Source of the DNA: Treponema sp. UBA6852
GTDB taxonomy: Bacteria > Spirochaetota > Spirochaetia > Treponematales > Treponemataceae
Reading direction: 5' to 3'
Length of the DNA stretch: 64,000 bases
Assembly: GCA_002449305.1 (NCBI GenBank)
Contig: DKDI01000006.1
Span: forward strand, 62,001-126,000
In this document: positions 17,745 through 25,631 of the stretch, piece after piece
Position numbering within the stretch: the stretch's first letter is position 1
How the letters are laid out: each line of letters starts with the position of its first letter
Made by a program: the position numbers and the translations under genes
Notes under the pieces: generated by a model
Databases searched by the model: none
What the model was told of the DNA's origin: nothing
What the model saw: only the letters and a program-made list of their open reading frames with translations

Positions 17745-18902
17745 ATGTCAAAGGATGCTTGTAATAAAACGGACGAAACGGTAACTCAACAATAGATAGT
17801 GATACTTCTCGCCGTATAACTTCGCTTAGATTTCTTTTAATCGTTCTTGTCGTATTCATTCATAACTGTTACACACCTCAATCAATTCAGAGAATTATGG
17901 ATAATGGTGACATGCCACCTCTTTTTGTGAAAAACTCATTTGTGCATTGGGTAAAAATCTTTATAACATTTGGAATATCACGTTGTGCAGTTTCGTTGTT
18001 TTTTATGTTTGCGGCTTTTTTGCAGGCGAAGAAGAATGACAGTTATCTTGTTCTTCTAAAGAAGCGGGCAAAATCTCTTTTGTTGCCGTATGTGCTTTGG
18101 ATGTCGCTTCTTGTTTTTTTTCTATGGTGGGCTAAAATTGATTGTAGCAAGAATAGCTCCGCAGTTTCTTGGTCATCCAGAAAATACTTGCCTTACATGG
18201 ACTGTTTTGGATTGGGTTCACAAGGTCTTGGGGTACAAGCCGAATCTAGATGGGAGCGGTTTTGATTTTCCAGAATTTGCTACGCAGTTTTGGTTTATTA
18301 GAGACCTTATGATTCTTGTTGTTGTTTCGCCTGTGATAAAAGCCCTTATCAAGAAGTTTCCAGCCGGCTTTTTTGCATATACTTTTACAATCTTTATAAT
18401 TCCTGTCCGCATGTATTTTGTCGAGACAACGGCTTTCTTCTTTTATATAGCTGGCTTGTATTGGGGAATGTATGACGTTCCATTATTCCAGAAGATTGAC
18501 AGAATCCAGTGGAAGGAAATACTCTCGCTCTTTGTGGTTTCTGTTATATTTGCATTTACGCTTGGCGGCGGAGAACATACCACTTCGCGTAACTTTATGG
18601 TAATTTTCTCCTGTGTGATTGTGATAAAGTTTTCTGCCGTCATTGTGCGTAAAGAAAAATTGTATTCGCTTTACTCATACCTTGCAGGCTTTTCGTTTTT
18701 CCTGTTTGCAATTCATGCTCCGCTTGTAAACGAATATACCTCAAAACTGTGGATTTTGTTCTTTCCGATAAAGAACACATCCTGGAGCTTGTGCCAATAT
18801 TTTATCCCGACTTTCTTAACAATCGTTATCGGAACCGGAATCGGGATTGTGATTAAGAAAATTTGTCCGCCTTTATTTAGGGCTTTGAATGGGGGAAGGT
18901 AA
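17745..18902 (+). pseudogene. Acyltransferase 3 family membrane protein, frameshifted
   Basis: A GGAGG-preceded ATG at 17745 opens a frame that stops after 16 codons (TAG 17793). The family's first helix (RRITSLRFLLIVLVVFIHN) is encoded in another frame from about 17789, and the reading returns to the original frame at a T8 run (18114-18121). Read across these two compensating shifts, the product is a roughly 385-residue multi-helix acyltransferase with RFLLIVLVVFIHN at the start and about ten membrane segments. Seven Ts instead of eight would restore the second junction. This may be decay, slippage-based switching or sequencing error. Confidence 0.75.
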
Positions 18903-18956
18903 AAAAAACAAGAATTACAGAATATTCATAAATTGAACAAAATCTTAGTTTTTACC

Positions 18957-18985
18957 TTGTCAACAGACAATAATAAGTTTATACT
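18957..18985 (+). promoter_or_regulatory. Promoter for the HD-hydrolase gene pair
   Basis: TTGTCA (18957-18962), a 17-nt spacer and TATACT (18980-18985) fit a sigma-70 promoter about 33 nt before the first ATG. TTGTC/GACAA arms overlap the -35 box and could be a regulatory site. Confidence 0.7.
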
Positions 18986-19018
18986 AATCAGAACTTACTT
19001 TAGAGGTTTAAAGACGAA

Positions 19019-19339
19019 ATGTGTAGATTCATAGGCATGGAATATCTGGCCGCAGCCGCATTTATTGCATTTGATAAGGAAGATGTTACTTTGGACGAGT
19101 TATCTCAGTATGGAATCAAGGTAACAAAAATTCTTGAAGATAGCCATATCTCTGCTGTTATTCTTTGCTCGGAGCATTATGCTTTGGAAATGGTAAGGAA
19201 CTTTTCCGATTGTTTTGACCTTATTAATGATGATACTATCTTACATTTGAAAGTAGAGAAGAATATTTTAATTGCAAGATTTCTGACGTATATGTCAAAA
19301 GACCTTCTTTCGGCTTTTACGAAGCAAAAGGTTAAATGA
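19019..19339 (+). CDS. Small protein paired with HD hydrolase, unknown
   Basis: I do not recognise this 106-residue protein. It has an Ala-rich hydrophobic patch (EYLAAAAFIAF) and then alternating beta and helix-like stretches, with no signal peptide. The start is either the ATG at 19019 or the one at 19037; GAGG upstream slightly favours the first. Its end overlaps the HD gene by 4 nt (ATGA), so the two are translationally coupled and probably work together. Confidence 0.6.
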   Translation: MCRFIGMEYLAAAAFIAFDKEDVTLDELSQYGIKVTKILEDSHISAVILCSEHYALEMVRNFSDCFDLINDDTILHLKVEKNILIARFLTYMSKDLLSAFTKQKVK

Positions 19340-21096
19340 GCGACATAACAAAAATAAAAGACCCTCTTTATGGTTATATCAAAGTCGAGGATTCTGATAT
19401 AACCACAATTTTAAATAGTGCCGAATTTCACCATCTTTGTGATATTGTACAAACAAGCTATTCTTCGGTTTTTCCTACATCTACTCACAATCGATTTACT
19501 CATTCATTAGGTGTTTATTACTTAGGAACGATAGCCAGTGCGTCTCTTGTAAATTCATTTGACTTTTTAAGAATTAAGGGATTTGGAAAAGAAAAAATAG
19601 AAAAGTATAAACATCTGTTTCTGCTTGCCTGTTTGCTGCATGATGTAGGGCATGCTCCATTTTCTCATACAGGTGAGGCTTTTTATTTGGAGAATAAACA
19701 GAATCCAATATGGGAGCAGCTGAAAGCAGAGGTAGGTGACGAATGTTTTGACAGTGACTCGAAAGGTCGTTCTGTTGGTGCTCCTCATGAAATAATGAGT
19801 GCATTTGCTTCCTTAAAATTTTTCCCGAATTTGTTTACAAACAGTGAAGAGAAATCTTTCTTTGCTCGGTGCATTGTTGGATTAAAATATAGCGAAAATT
19901 CTGATGTATCCAGTATCAAAAACTGTTTTGTAGAATTGCTCAATTCAAAGACAATAGATGTTGATAAACTTGATTATCTTTTGCGGGACAGTTTTGTTAC
20001 AGGCTTTAGTAGCGTAGATATTGATTATAAACGCTTGCTTTCTGCTGTGTGCGTTGCAGCAAAGAAAAGTAATTCTTCCAAAAAGCTGGTGCTTGCTTTT
20101 AACAAATCCGCTCTTAGTACTTTGGAAAGCGTGATTCTTGCACATGACATGGAGCGCAAATGGATTCAAAATCATCCTGTAATTCAATATGAGAACTATC
20201 TTGTAAAGTATATCATTTCAGAAGTCGTAAAATATTATCAGAGGAAGAATATATCCATATTTTCATTCCATGCGCTAGCTGTTAAAGGGTGCTCCAATGA
20301 TGTTGAGGTAAAATCTTTTATAGACTTTATAAAAAGTAATACAAGTAACAAAAATGTATTAAAGTGGCTTGATTATGATTTCGAAACTTTGTTGAAAGAC
20401 TTCCTTGAAAAGAACAATATTAATTTAAATACTAACATTCGGCTTCTTACTGATTCGGATGTTTTGGCAACGGCTAAAAATTGTCTGCCAGAGAATGCCA
20501 TTATAAATGAATATTTTGACCGAAGTTCGAGAAAAAAAAGTTTTTGGAAGTCCGAATCTGAATATAAGATTTTGTTTGAACAAGATGCAATCAGTAAGGA
20601 AGCTTTGAAACAGTTGGAAGATAGGTTTACTTCTATTGAGAACGGATTAAAAATAGCTGATATGCTACCAATAATAAATGCCGATGCATTGCAGTATTTT
20701 AAGGAACAAAAGTTAAAACTGGATTTTTTTCCTGGATATGAGAAAGTACAGCAAAGAGAATTGAATAGTACAATCGCTCTGCTTGAGTTGTTAGAAAACT
20801 TTGCAAACGAACAGAGAATACCATTTGAATTTGTTACGATTTCTGCAAATCAATTTAATACAGGATTCAATAAAAAAGATTTTAAGGAAATCAATGTATA
20901 TTTTCCGAATTTGAGCAATGTCAGTTTCTTGAAAGATGCCATAAACCTTTTTGATGCAGAACAGCCCCGTTCGAATTTCTTTTATCTCTATGCAAAAATG
21001 GAAAACAGAGATTATCAGGCAATCTCGAATTTGGTAAAAAAACTGATACGTTTTGCTACGGATAATTTTACCAGCGATAAATCATTCATAAAATGA
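19336..21096 (+). CDS. HD-domain phosphohydrolase (dNTPase/SAMHD1-like)
   Basis: A 586-residue protein whose first half matches COG1078-type HD phosphohydrolases. The metal-binding set is visible as RFTHSLGVYYLG, LLHDVGHAPFSH and DVDKLDYLLRDS. Such enzymes usually hydrolyse dNTPs or related phosphoesters. The C-terminal 300 residues are poorly conserved helices. It follows a small coupled protein and uses AT-rich codons unlike the neighbouring core genes, suggesting transfer. A role in nucleotide control or phage defence is possible, not shown. Confidence 0.8.
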   Translation: MSDITKIKDPLYGYIKVEDSDITTILNSAEFHHLCDIVQTSYSSVFPTSTHNRFTHSLGVYYLGTIASASLVNSFDFLRIKGFGKEKIEKYKHLFLLACLLHDVGHAPFSHTGEAFYLENKQNPIWEQLKAEVGDECFDSDSKGRSVGAPHEIMSAFASLKFFPNLFTNSEEKSFFARCIVGLKYSENSDVSSIKNCFVELLNSKTIDVDKLDYLLRDSFVTGFSSVDIDYKRLLSAVCVAAKKSNSSKKLVLAFNKSALSTLESVILAHDMERKWIQNHPVIQYENYLVKYIISEVVKYYQRKNISIFSFHALAVKGCSNDVEVKSFIDFIKSNTSNKNVLKWLDYDFETLLKDFLEKNNINLNTNIRLLTDSDVLATAKNCLPENAIINEYFDRSSRKKSFWKSESEYKILFEQDAISKEALKQLEDRFTSIENGLKIADMLPIINADALQYFKEQKLKLDFFPGYEKVQQRELNSTIALLELLENFANEQRIPFEFVTISANQFNTGFNKKDFKEINVYFPNLSNVSFLKDAINLFDAEQPRSNFFYLYAKMENRDYQAISNLVKKLIRFATDNFTSDKSFIK

Positions 21097-21161
21097 ACTG
21101 ATTGCAAATAAAAAATCTTAATGGTAAACTTTTTTCTAAAATTTTCACTGGGGGAGCAAAA

Positions 21162-21677
21162 ATGGAAAATTACTGCATAATGGTGCAGACTGGAAGCGAA
21201 GAAAAATTCAAGGAAGAGGCGGCGACTAGACTTTCAGAAACAGAAAACAGCAGCAAAGTACAGTTTTACTTCTTTAAGAAAATGATGCGGACAAGCAAAG
21301 GCAAGACTTTTGAAGAGCCGCTTTTTCCAGGATATATTTTTTTAGAGGCGGACTCCCTGAACACAGAATGCGTTACAACCTTAAAAACAGTAAAAAATTT
21401 CTACCACTTTTTAAAATCCAACAGCGACATAACAGAGCTTAAAGGAACAGACCTTGCGGTTGTAGAGCAGTTCAAGCGGTGCGGAGAGCGGCTAGGCTTT
21501 TCAAAGCTATATTTTGAGCCGGGCAGAAAAATCGTAGTCGTAGAAGGACCTCTGCAAGGACTTGAAGGAAAAATAATCGCAGTCAACAAAAAAAGATGCC
21601 GCGTAACAATCCAGCTTGACATGATGCCAAACGTAAAAAAAATAGACTTGATGTACGACCTTGTTCAGCCGGTGTAG
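21162..21677 (+). CDS. loaP: LoaP/NusG-type transcription antiterminator
   Basis: 171 residues with an N-terminal NGN domain (YCIMVQTGSEEKFKEE; EPLFPGYIFLEAD) and a C-terminal KOW domain (GPLQGLEGKIIAVNKKRCRVTI). Specialised NusG paralogs of this kind, LoaP and RfaH, keep RNA polymerase elongating through long polysaccharide operons. This one stands just before a 28-kb glycan locus. GGGGGAG precedes the ATG at 21162; the open frame extends to 21102 without a ribosome site. LoaP versus another NusG paralog is inferred from context and length. Confidence 0.8.
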   Translation: MENYCIMVQTGSEEKFKEEAATRLSETENSSKVQFYFFKKMMRTSKGKTFEEPLFPGYIFLEADSLNTECVTTLKTVKNFYHFLKSNSDITELKGTDLAVVEQFKRCGERLGFSKLYFEPGRKIVVVEGPLQGLEGKIIAVNKKRCRVTIQLDMMPNVKKIDLMYDLVQPV

Positions 21678-21765
21678 GAGATGTGGGCTGTTTAACACGC
21701 AAACCGCGAAACAATAATCACACGCTGGGTAAAATATTTTGGAATTTAATCGAAAGGAGGTTTTT

Positions 21766-22023
21766 ATGGGAATTTATTACAGCACTGTTGACGGCATAGT
21801 TCTTACTTTTTCAAAAATCCGCAAAAACGGCATATTTGACGAAATCGACTTTCGCTTTGAAAGACCAAATGACAAAGGAGGATTTGATTTTGCCGAGGGA
21901 AAGCTGCCTAACAATACATTCAATAAGTCATACGGATTTTCAGAAGACGAGCTTTTAGATTTGGAAAAGTATCTTAAAAACAATGCCTTTTTGATCTGGG
22001 AAATTGCACGTGAAACCGCATAA
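21766..22023 (+). CDS. Small acidic protein, unknown
   Basis: An 85-residue soluble protein with a strong AAAGGAGG site 6 nt before its ATG, so it is probably expressed. It has a beta-rich first half (YYSTVDGIVLTF) and an acidic helical end (SEDELLDLEKYLKNN). No family is recognised. It lies between loaP and the glycan genes and could be a locus accessory or a remnant of another element. Confidence 0.55.
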   Translation: MGIYYSTVDGIVLTFSKIRKNGIFDEIDFRFERPNDKGGFDFAEGKLPNNTFNKSYGFSEDELLDLEKYLKNNAFLIWEIARETA

Positions 22024-22390
22024 AATAATTGCATAGCAACTAAAGCATTCTTACAGTTTTCTTTATATACAATATTATGGCAAACAACTTTGATATTTTC
22101 TTTATTGACAGCGGTTTAATATTTGATTTATAATCTATAAGATACGTTGCAACTGTTTATTGATGTCCGGTAGGGACGTAAACGTGTACAGCTCCAAGCC
22201 TTTTTTTAGTACGCTGGGATTTTTCTCATTGCGGAAAGGGTGGAGGTGTATGCGGAATGGAATAGCTGAAAAACTTCAGCTATTATTGTCCAATAAACTA
22301 CAAATTGACTTTTTAATAAAAGTGTTATATTTTTGCCGTTAGTATGAATGAAATGCAGAAAGAGGATTTGTATCAGATTCAGGTACGGCT
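22024..22390 (+). promoter_or_regulatory. Possible leader region with hairpin and promoter
   Basis: No convincing gene lies here. AATAGCTGA (22261-22269) and TCAGCTATT (22276-22284) form a perfect 9-bp hairpin without a T-run. TTGACT (22305-22310) with TATTTT (22328-22333) at 17-nt spacing is a candidate promoter. CGGTAG near 22170 recalls the core of the RfaH ops element, but six bases is weak. A LoaP-responsive leader is a reasonable idea, not established. A short 16-codon frame (from an ATG at about 22344) ends at the GTG of the next gene. Confidence 0.4.
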
Positions 22391-22606
22391 GTGAAAACAA
22401 GCGAAAATGAGTACACAATGGAAACTCTTGCAGCTCTTGCCGGCAAGGTCATAGCAAAAAAGAACGGAATTTCTGATATTCAAGGTTTTGACTTGCTTAT
22501 GAATTCAAAGACCGGCGAAATGCTTTTTGACGACAATTACAACCTTTGGAATAACGGTCCGGACTACATTGCAGCGGAATACTTTCTGGAAAAAAAAGCG
22601 GAGTAG
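22391..22606 (+). CDS. Small protein with GTG start, unknown
   Basis: 71 residues starting at GTG, overlapping the TGA of a 16-codon frame that begins about 22344 (MNEMQKEDLYQ). Either the two are translationally coupled or a frameshift has split one longer gene. The product is soluble, with an Ala-rich helix (METLAALAGKVIAKKNG) and an aromatic C-terminal part. I cannot assign a family. Confidence 0.4.
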   Translation: MKTSENEYTMETLAALAGKVIAKKNGISDIQGFDLLMNSKTGEMLFDDNYNLWNNGPDYIAAEYFLEKKAE

Positions 22607-22984
22607 TGTTTTTTTATACTATCAGAACAAGAACACATTTGACCTGATAAAAATAAAACTCGTTGTCAAATAATTTTCTGCAGGATATACGCGATAATAG
22701 CCATGTGTATGCATTTAAGTAAATTATAAAGCAAATTAGTGTCCAGTATTTGCTTTTGTATAATCCAGTATGAAACGTTGTAGCGTCCACTGTGATGCTT
22801 TGTAACGTCCAGTGTGAAATGATGTAGTGGACAGTGTGAAAGGTTAAAATAGGCATTTTTGTTTTATTCAATGATGTTTAGCTTAAAATAAATTGCTTCT
22901 AATAAAATCACATATTTATACATAATTGATTTAATCAAATAAATCAAACAAACGTACAATCAAACTGATTTCTAACAAAAAACA
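22607..22984. other. Intergenic region before the glycan genes
   Basis: 378 nt without a gene on either strand that I believe. It contains the 22-nt repeat array listed separately. Beyond it is AT-rich sequence leading to the first FdtA-like gene, including ACATAATTGATTT, a phrase repeated at the TA promoter near 26936. No terminator was seen. Confidence 0.6.
22742..22851 (+). repeat. Five tandem degenerate 22-nt repeats
   Basis: Units begin at 22742, 22764, 22786, 22808 and 22830. The shared core is TCCAGTGTGAAA followed by a variable half ending near TTGTAGCG; the last unit is the most diverged. Spacing of exactly 22 nt is close to two helical turns. GTCCACT (22785-22791) and AGTGGAC (22826-22832) also form an inverted pair. 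This could be an operator-like array or the repeated end of a lost insertion element. Confidence 0.65.
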
Positions 22985-23395
22985 ATGAACGAACCAAAAA
23001 TTATTCAGCTCCCCAAAATAAGTGACCCTAGGGGAAATTTGTCTTTTTTTGAGAACGACAATCAGCTGCCGTTTAAAATCAGACGTTCCTACTGGATTTA
23101 TGATGTTCCAGGAGGAGAAAACCGTGGCGGACATGCCTACAAGAATACAGAAGAGTTTATAGTTGCTCTTTCTGGAAGTTTTGATGTCGTGCTAGATAAT
23201 GGAACAGAAAAGAAAACATTCGCTTTGAACCGCTCTTATTACGGCTTGTATGTTCCAAAGCTTTACTGGCGCGAGATGGAAAATTTTTCCACAAACTCGC
23301 TTGCAATGATAGTTTCTTCTACGGACTACAATGCGGATGACTATATCCGCGACTACAATGAATTTTTGTCAAAGGTAAAAAATGAACAAAGATAA
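22985..23395 (+). CDS. FdtA/QdtA-family sugar 3,4-ketoisomerase
   Basis: A 136-residue cupin. IYDVPGGENRGGHAYKN, the double-glycine segment GSFDVVLDNG and a C-terminal YNADDYIRDYNEF are family hallmarks. These enzymes convert dTDP-4-keto-6-deoxyglucose to the 3-keto isomer on the way to dTDP-Fuc3N or dTDP-Qui3N. In other family members the residue after GGH is often S/A with a nearby active-site histidine; here H and Y are present. It overlaps the paralog that follows by 14 nt. Confidence 0.85.
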   Translation: MNEPKIIQLPKISDPRGNLSFFENDNQLPFKIRRSYWIYDVPGGENRGGHAYKNTEEFIVALSGSFDVVLDNGTEKKTFALNRSYYGLYVPKLYWREMENFSTNSLAMIVSSTDYNADDYIRDYNEFLSKVKNEQR

Positions 23396-23801
23396 AACAA
23401 CGGTCTATGACTGCACAATGATTGAGCTTAGCAAGAATCACCGCGAAAAGGGAAATCTTACAGTTGTTCAGAATGAAAAAGAGATTCCTTTTGACGTAAA
23501 GCGGTGTTATTACCTTTATGATGTTCCAGGCGGCGAGGAGCGTGGCGGTCACAGCCACAAACAGCTTAAGCAGCTGATTATTGCTGCAAGCGGAAGTTTT
23601 GATGTCCGCCTTGATGACGGGCAGGTTAAACGTACTTTTACACTGAACAGACCGTATCAGGGGCTTTTTGTTGTTCCCGGAATCTGGCGAGATTTAGATA
23701 ATTTTTCCAGCGGCTCAGTATGTCTTGTGCTTGCAAGCGAGGTGTATCAAAAAGAAGACTATATCCGCAATTACAATGAATTTCTGGAGTGGAAGAAATG
23801 A
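23382..23801 (+). CDS. Second FdtA/QdtA-family sugar ketoisomerase
   Basis: A 139-residue paralog of the previous gene, with YDVPGGEERGGHSHKQ, GSFDVRLDDGQ and a similar C terminus. The GGHSHK form is closer to characterised FdtA enzymes than the upstream copy (GGHAYK), so this is the more likely active 3,4-ketoisomerase. A tandem pair in one pathway suggests either a heteromer or two products differing at C4. It overlaps the acetyltransferase gene by 13 nt. Confidence 0.85.
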   Translation: MNKDKTTVYDCTMIELSKNHREKGNLTVVQNEKEIPFDVKRCYYLYDVPGGEERGGHSHKQLKQLIIAASGSFDVRLDDGQVKRTFTLNRPYQGLFVVPGIWRDLDNFSSGSVCLVLASEVYQKEDYIRNYNEFLEWKK

Positions 23802-24355
23802 TTCATGAACTTGCTGACTGCAAAGCTGAAAACATCGGTGAAAATACAAACATCTGGCAGTTCTGCGTTGTTTTTCCTAAAGCTAAAATCGGCGATAACT
23901 GCAATATCTGCGCAAATGTTCTGATAGAAAACGAAGTTATTATAGGAAACAATGTGACGGTCAAGTCCGGCGTGCAGCTTTGGGATGGAGTTGTGCTGGA
24001 AGATAATGTTTTTGTCGGACCGAATGTAACATTTACAAATGACTTGTTTCCTCGTTCAAAAGTTCATCTAGATGAATATAAAAAAACTATTATAAAAAAA
24101 GGAGCAAGCATTGGTGCAAATAGTACAATAGTTTGCGGTCATATAATAGGAGAAAATGCAATGATTGGAGCAGGAAGCGTTGTAACAAAAGATGTTCCGG
24201 CAGGAGAGCTTTGGCTTGGCAATCCGGCTAGATTTGTAAGAAAAATTGATGATTTGAAAATTAACGGGGGGGGGTACAACTGTAAAGTAAAAATTGTCAT
24301 AAATAAATCAAAGCGGTATTGCAACTTGTCTCCAATAATGGAGGCGGCTGCATGA
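23789..24355 (+). CDS. Left-handed beta-helix (hexapeptide) N-acetyltransferase
   Basis: A WbbJ/FdtC-type transferase of 188 residues. Repeats such as IGDNCNICANVLIENEVIIGNN and NVFVGPNVTFTNDLFPRS span residues 30-100, and IGANSTIVCG and the closing GNPARFVRKID mark the end of the domain. It probably acetylates the 3-amino group of the sugar made by its neighbours. A G9 tract (24266-24274) lies right after the domain. In this phase the frame continues 30 residues and ends in ATGA with the KAS III start; G8 or G10 would stop it within about 10 codons. Confidence 0.82.
   Translation: MEEMIHELADCKAENIGENTNIWQFCVVFPKAKIGDNCNICANVLIENEVIIGNNVTVKSGVQLWDGVVLEDNVFVGPNVTFTNDLFPRSKVHLDEYKKTIIKKGASIGANSTIVCGHIIGENAMIGAGSVVTKDVPAGELWLGNPARFVRKIDDLKINGGGYNCKVKIVINKSKRYCNLSPIMEAAA
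24266..24274 (+). repeat. Poly-G tract (G9) at the acetyltransferase C terminus
   Basis: Nine consecutive G in an AT-rich gene. Slippage would change only the C-terminal tail and the coupling to the next gene: G9 reads to the ATGA overlap, while G8 and G10 reach early stops. Confidence 0.9.
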
Positions 24356-25395
24356 TTTCTTCTATAAAAAATGTCAGAATTGCTGGTGTTTCTTGTGTTG
24401 TGCCTACAAAATCAAAATCTTTATATGATGAGCCAAATCTTTATGATGGGAATCAAAAGAAAATTAAGAGAATTGTTGAATCAAGTGGGTTTTTGAATAG
24501 AAGAATTGCAGATGAAAATGTAACAACTTCTGATCTTTGTTATAAAGCAGCTCTTGATTTACTTGAAAATTGTCCAGTTGAGAAATCAGATATTGATGCA
24601 ATCCTTTTTGTAAGTTATACGCCAGATTATTTTATGCCAGCAACTAGTTATGTTTTACATAATAAGCTTGGTTTGAATGAAAACTGTATCTGTATGGATA
24701 TTCCACAAGGTTGTAGCGGTTATGAAGTTGGATTATATCAAGCTGGAATGTTGATTAATAATGGCTGTAAAAAAGTTTTGCTTCTTGTTGGTGATACATT
24801 CAGCAAATTTTCTGATATGTTCATAAATAAAACAGCTCCGGTTTTTGGTGATGCAGGAACAGCAACTCTTATAGAATATTCTGAAAACGTAGCGCCTTGG
24901 TATTTTTCATTTCATACGGATAGTTCTGGATATGATGCTTTGATTTGTGAGAATGGAGCATTTAGAAATCCTGTAAGAAGGTCTGATTTCTATGAAGAAG
25001 GAGCTTTTGAATATAAAGCAAAAATGGATGGTGCAAGAGTTTTCGATTTCACTATGAAAAGAATCCAGCCGTCTATTATGGAGATTTTAAAAAATAATGG
25101 AATTTCCAAAGATGATATAGATTATTTTGTGCTTCATCAGGCTAATAAAATGATTTTACAAAATATTGCACTTGCATTAGAAATCCCCTTAGAAAAAATG
25201 CCTATTGGAACAATGACAGAATATGGAAATCAATGTGGAGCTTCTATTCCTTGTACTTTTAGTAAATTCTTAAAAAAAGATTTTTCTTCAAAGAAAAGTA
25301 GAGTTTTATTAAGTGGATTTGGAGTGGGATTAAGTTGGGCAAACTGTATTCTGGATATAGATAACATTTATGTTTCAGAATTGATTGAATATTAG
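24352..25395 (+). CDS. 3-oxoacyl-ACP synthase III-like (KAS III)
   Basis: The 347-residue thiolase-fold protein keeps the full Cys-His-Asn triad: C121 in IPQGCSGYEVG, H262 in LHQANKMI and N293 in YGNQCGAS. It would condense an acyl-CoA with malonyl-ACP. ACP, ketoreductase and GNAT genes follow in order, so it probably builds a short 3-hydroxyacyl group for an amino sugar rather than serving bulk lipid synthesis. The start is the ATG at 24352 with GGAGG upstream. Codon use is distinctly more AT-rich than in the FdtA genes, suggesting separate acquisition. Confidence 0.85.
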   Translation: MISSIKNVRIAGVSCVVPTKSKSLYDEPNLYDGNQKKIKRIVESSGFLNRRIADENVTTSDLCYKAALDLLENCPVEKSDIDAILFVSYTPDYFMPATSYVLHNKLGLNENCICMDIPQGCSGYEVGLYQAGMLINNGCKKVLLLVGDTFSKFSDMFINKTAPVFGDAGTATLIEYSENVAPWYFSFHTDSSGYDALICENGAFRNPVRRSDFYEEGAFEYKAKMDGARVFDFTMKRIQPSIMEILKNNGISKDDIDYFVLHQANKMILQNIALALEIPLEKMPIGTMTEYGNQCGASIPCTFSKFLKKDFSSKKSRVLLSGFGVGLSWANCILDIDNIYVSELIEY

Positions 25396-25412
25396 TTTTA
25401 GGAGGAATATTT

Positions 25413-25631
25413 ATGACTAAAGAAGATTTTATTTTAAAATTTGCAGACATTCTTCAAACTGAAGAAAAAATTACACTGGATACAGTTCTTGATGATTTAG
25501 AAGACTGGGATTCTTTGAATATTATGGCATGTGTAAGCTGGTTTCTAGAAAATAAAATTAATATTACAACGAAAGAAATTACAAGTTGCAAAACTGTAGG
25601 TGATATTGCTAAAAAATTTGGTGTTAATTAA
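25413..25631 (+). CDS. Acyl carrier protein
   Basis: A 72-residue acidic four-helix protein with the phosphopantetheine site S34 in DWDSLN. It differs from housekeeping AcpP (DSLD) and sits between KAS III and a ketoreductase, so it is a dedicated carrier for the local acyl chain. GGAGG precedes the ATG. Its stop overlaps the next start (TAATGG). Confidence 0.88.
   Translation: MTKEDFILKFADILQTEEKITLDTVLDDLEDWDSLNIMACVSWFLENKINITTKEITSCKTVGDIAKKFGVN

Noticed and set aside
21777..22034. 85-codon open frame on the minus strand opposite the small acidic protein
   Set aside because: It has no ribosome site and mirrors a plus-strand frame with a strong AAAGGAGG site; treated as a shadow.
22241..22342. 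Short plus-strand frame (MRNGIAEKLQLLL) in the leader
   Set aside because: It is made mostly of the hairpin sequence and has no similarity I know; more likely leader RNA.
22742..22851. CRISPR array
   Set aside because: The units are contiguous and degenerate without unique spacers, and no cas genes are near.
22614..22871. 85-codon minus-strand frame covering the 22-nt repeats
   Set aside because: The composition follows the repeats, there is no start signal and no recognisable motif, so I do not consider it a gene.
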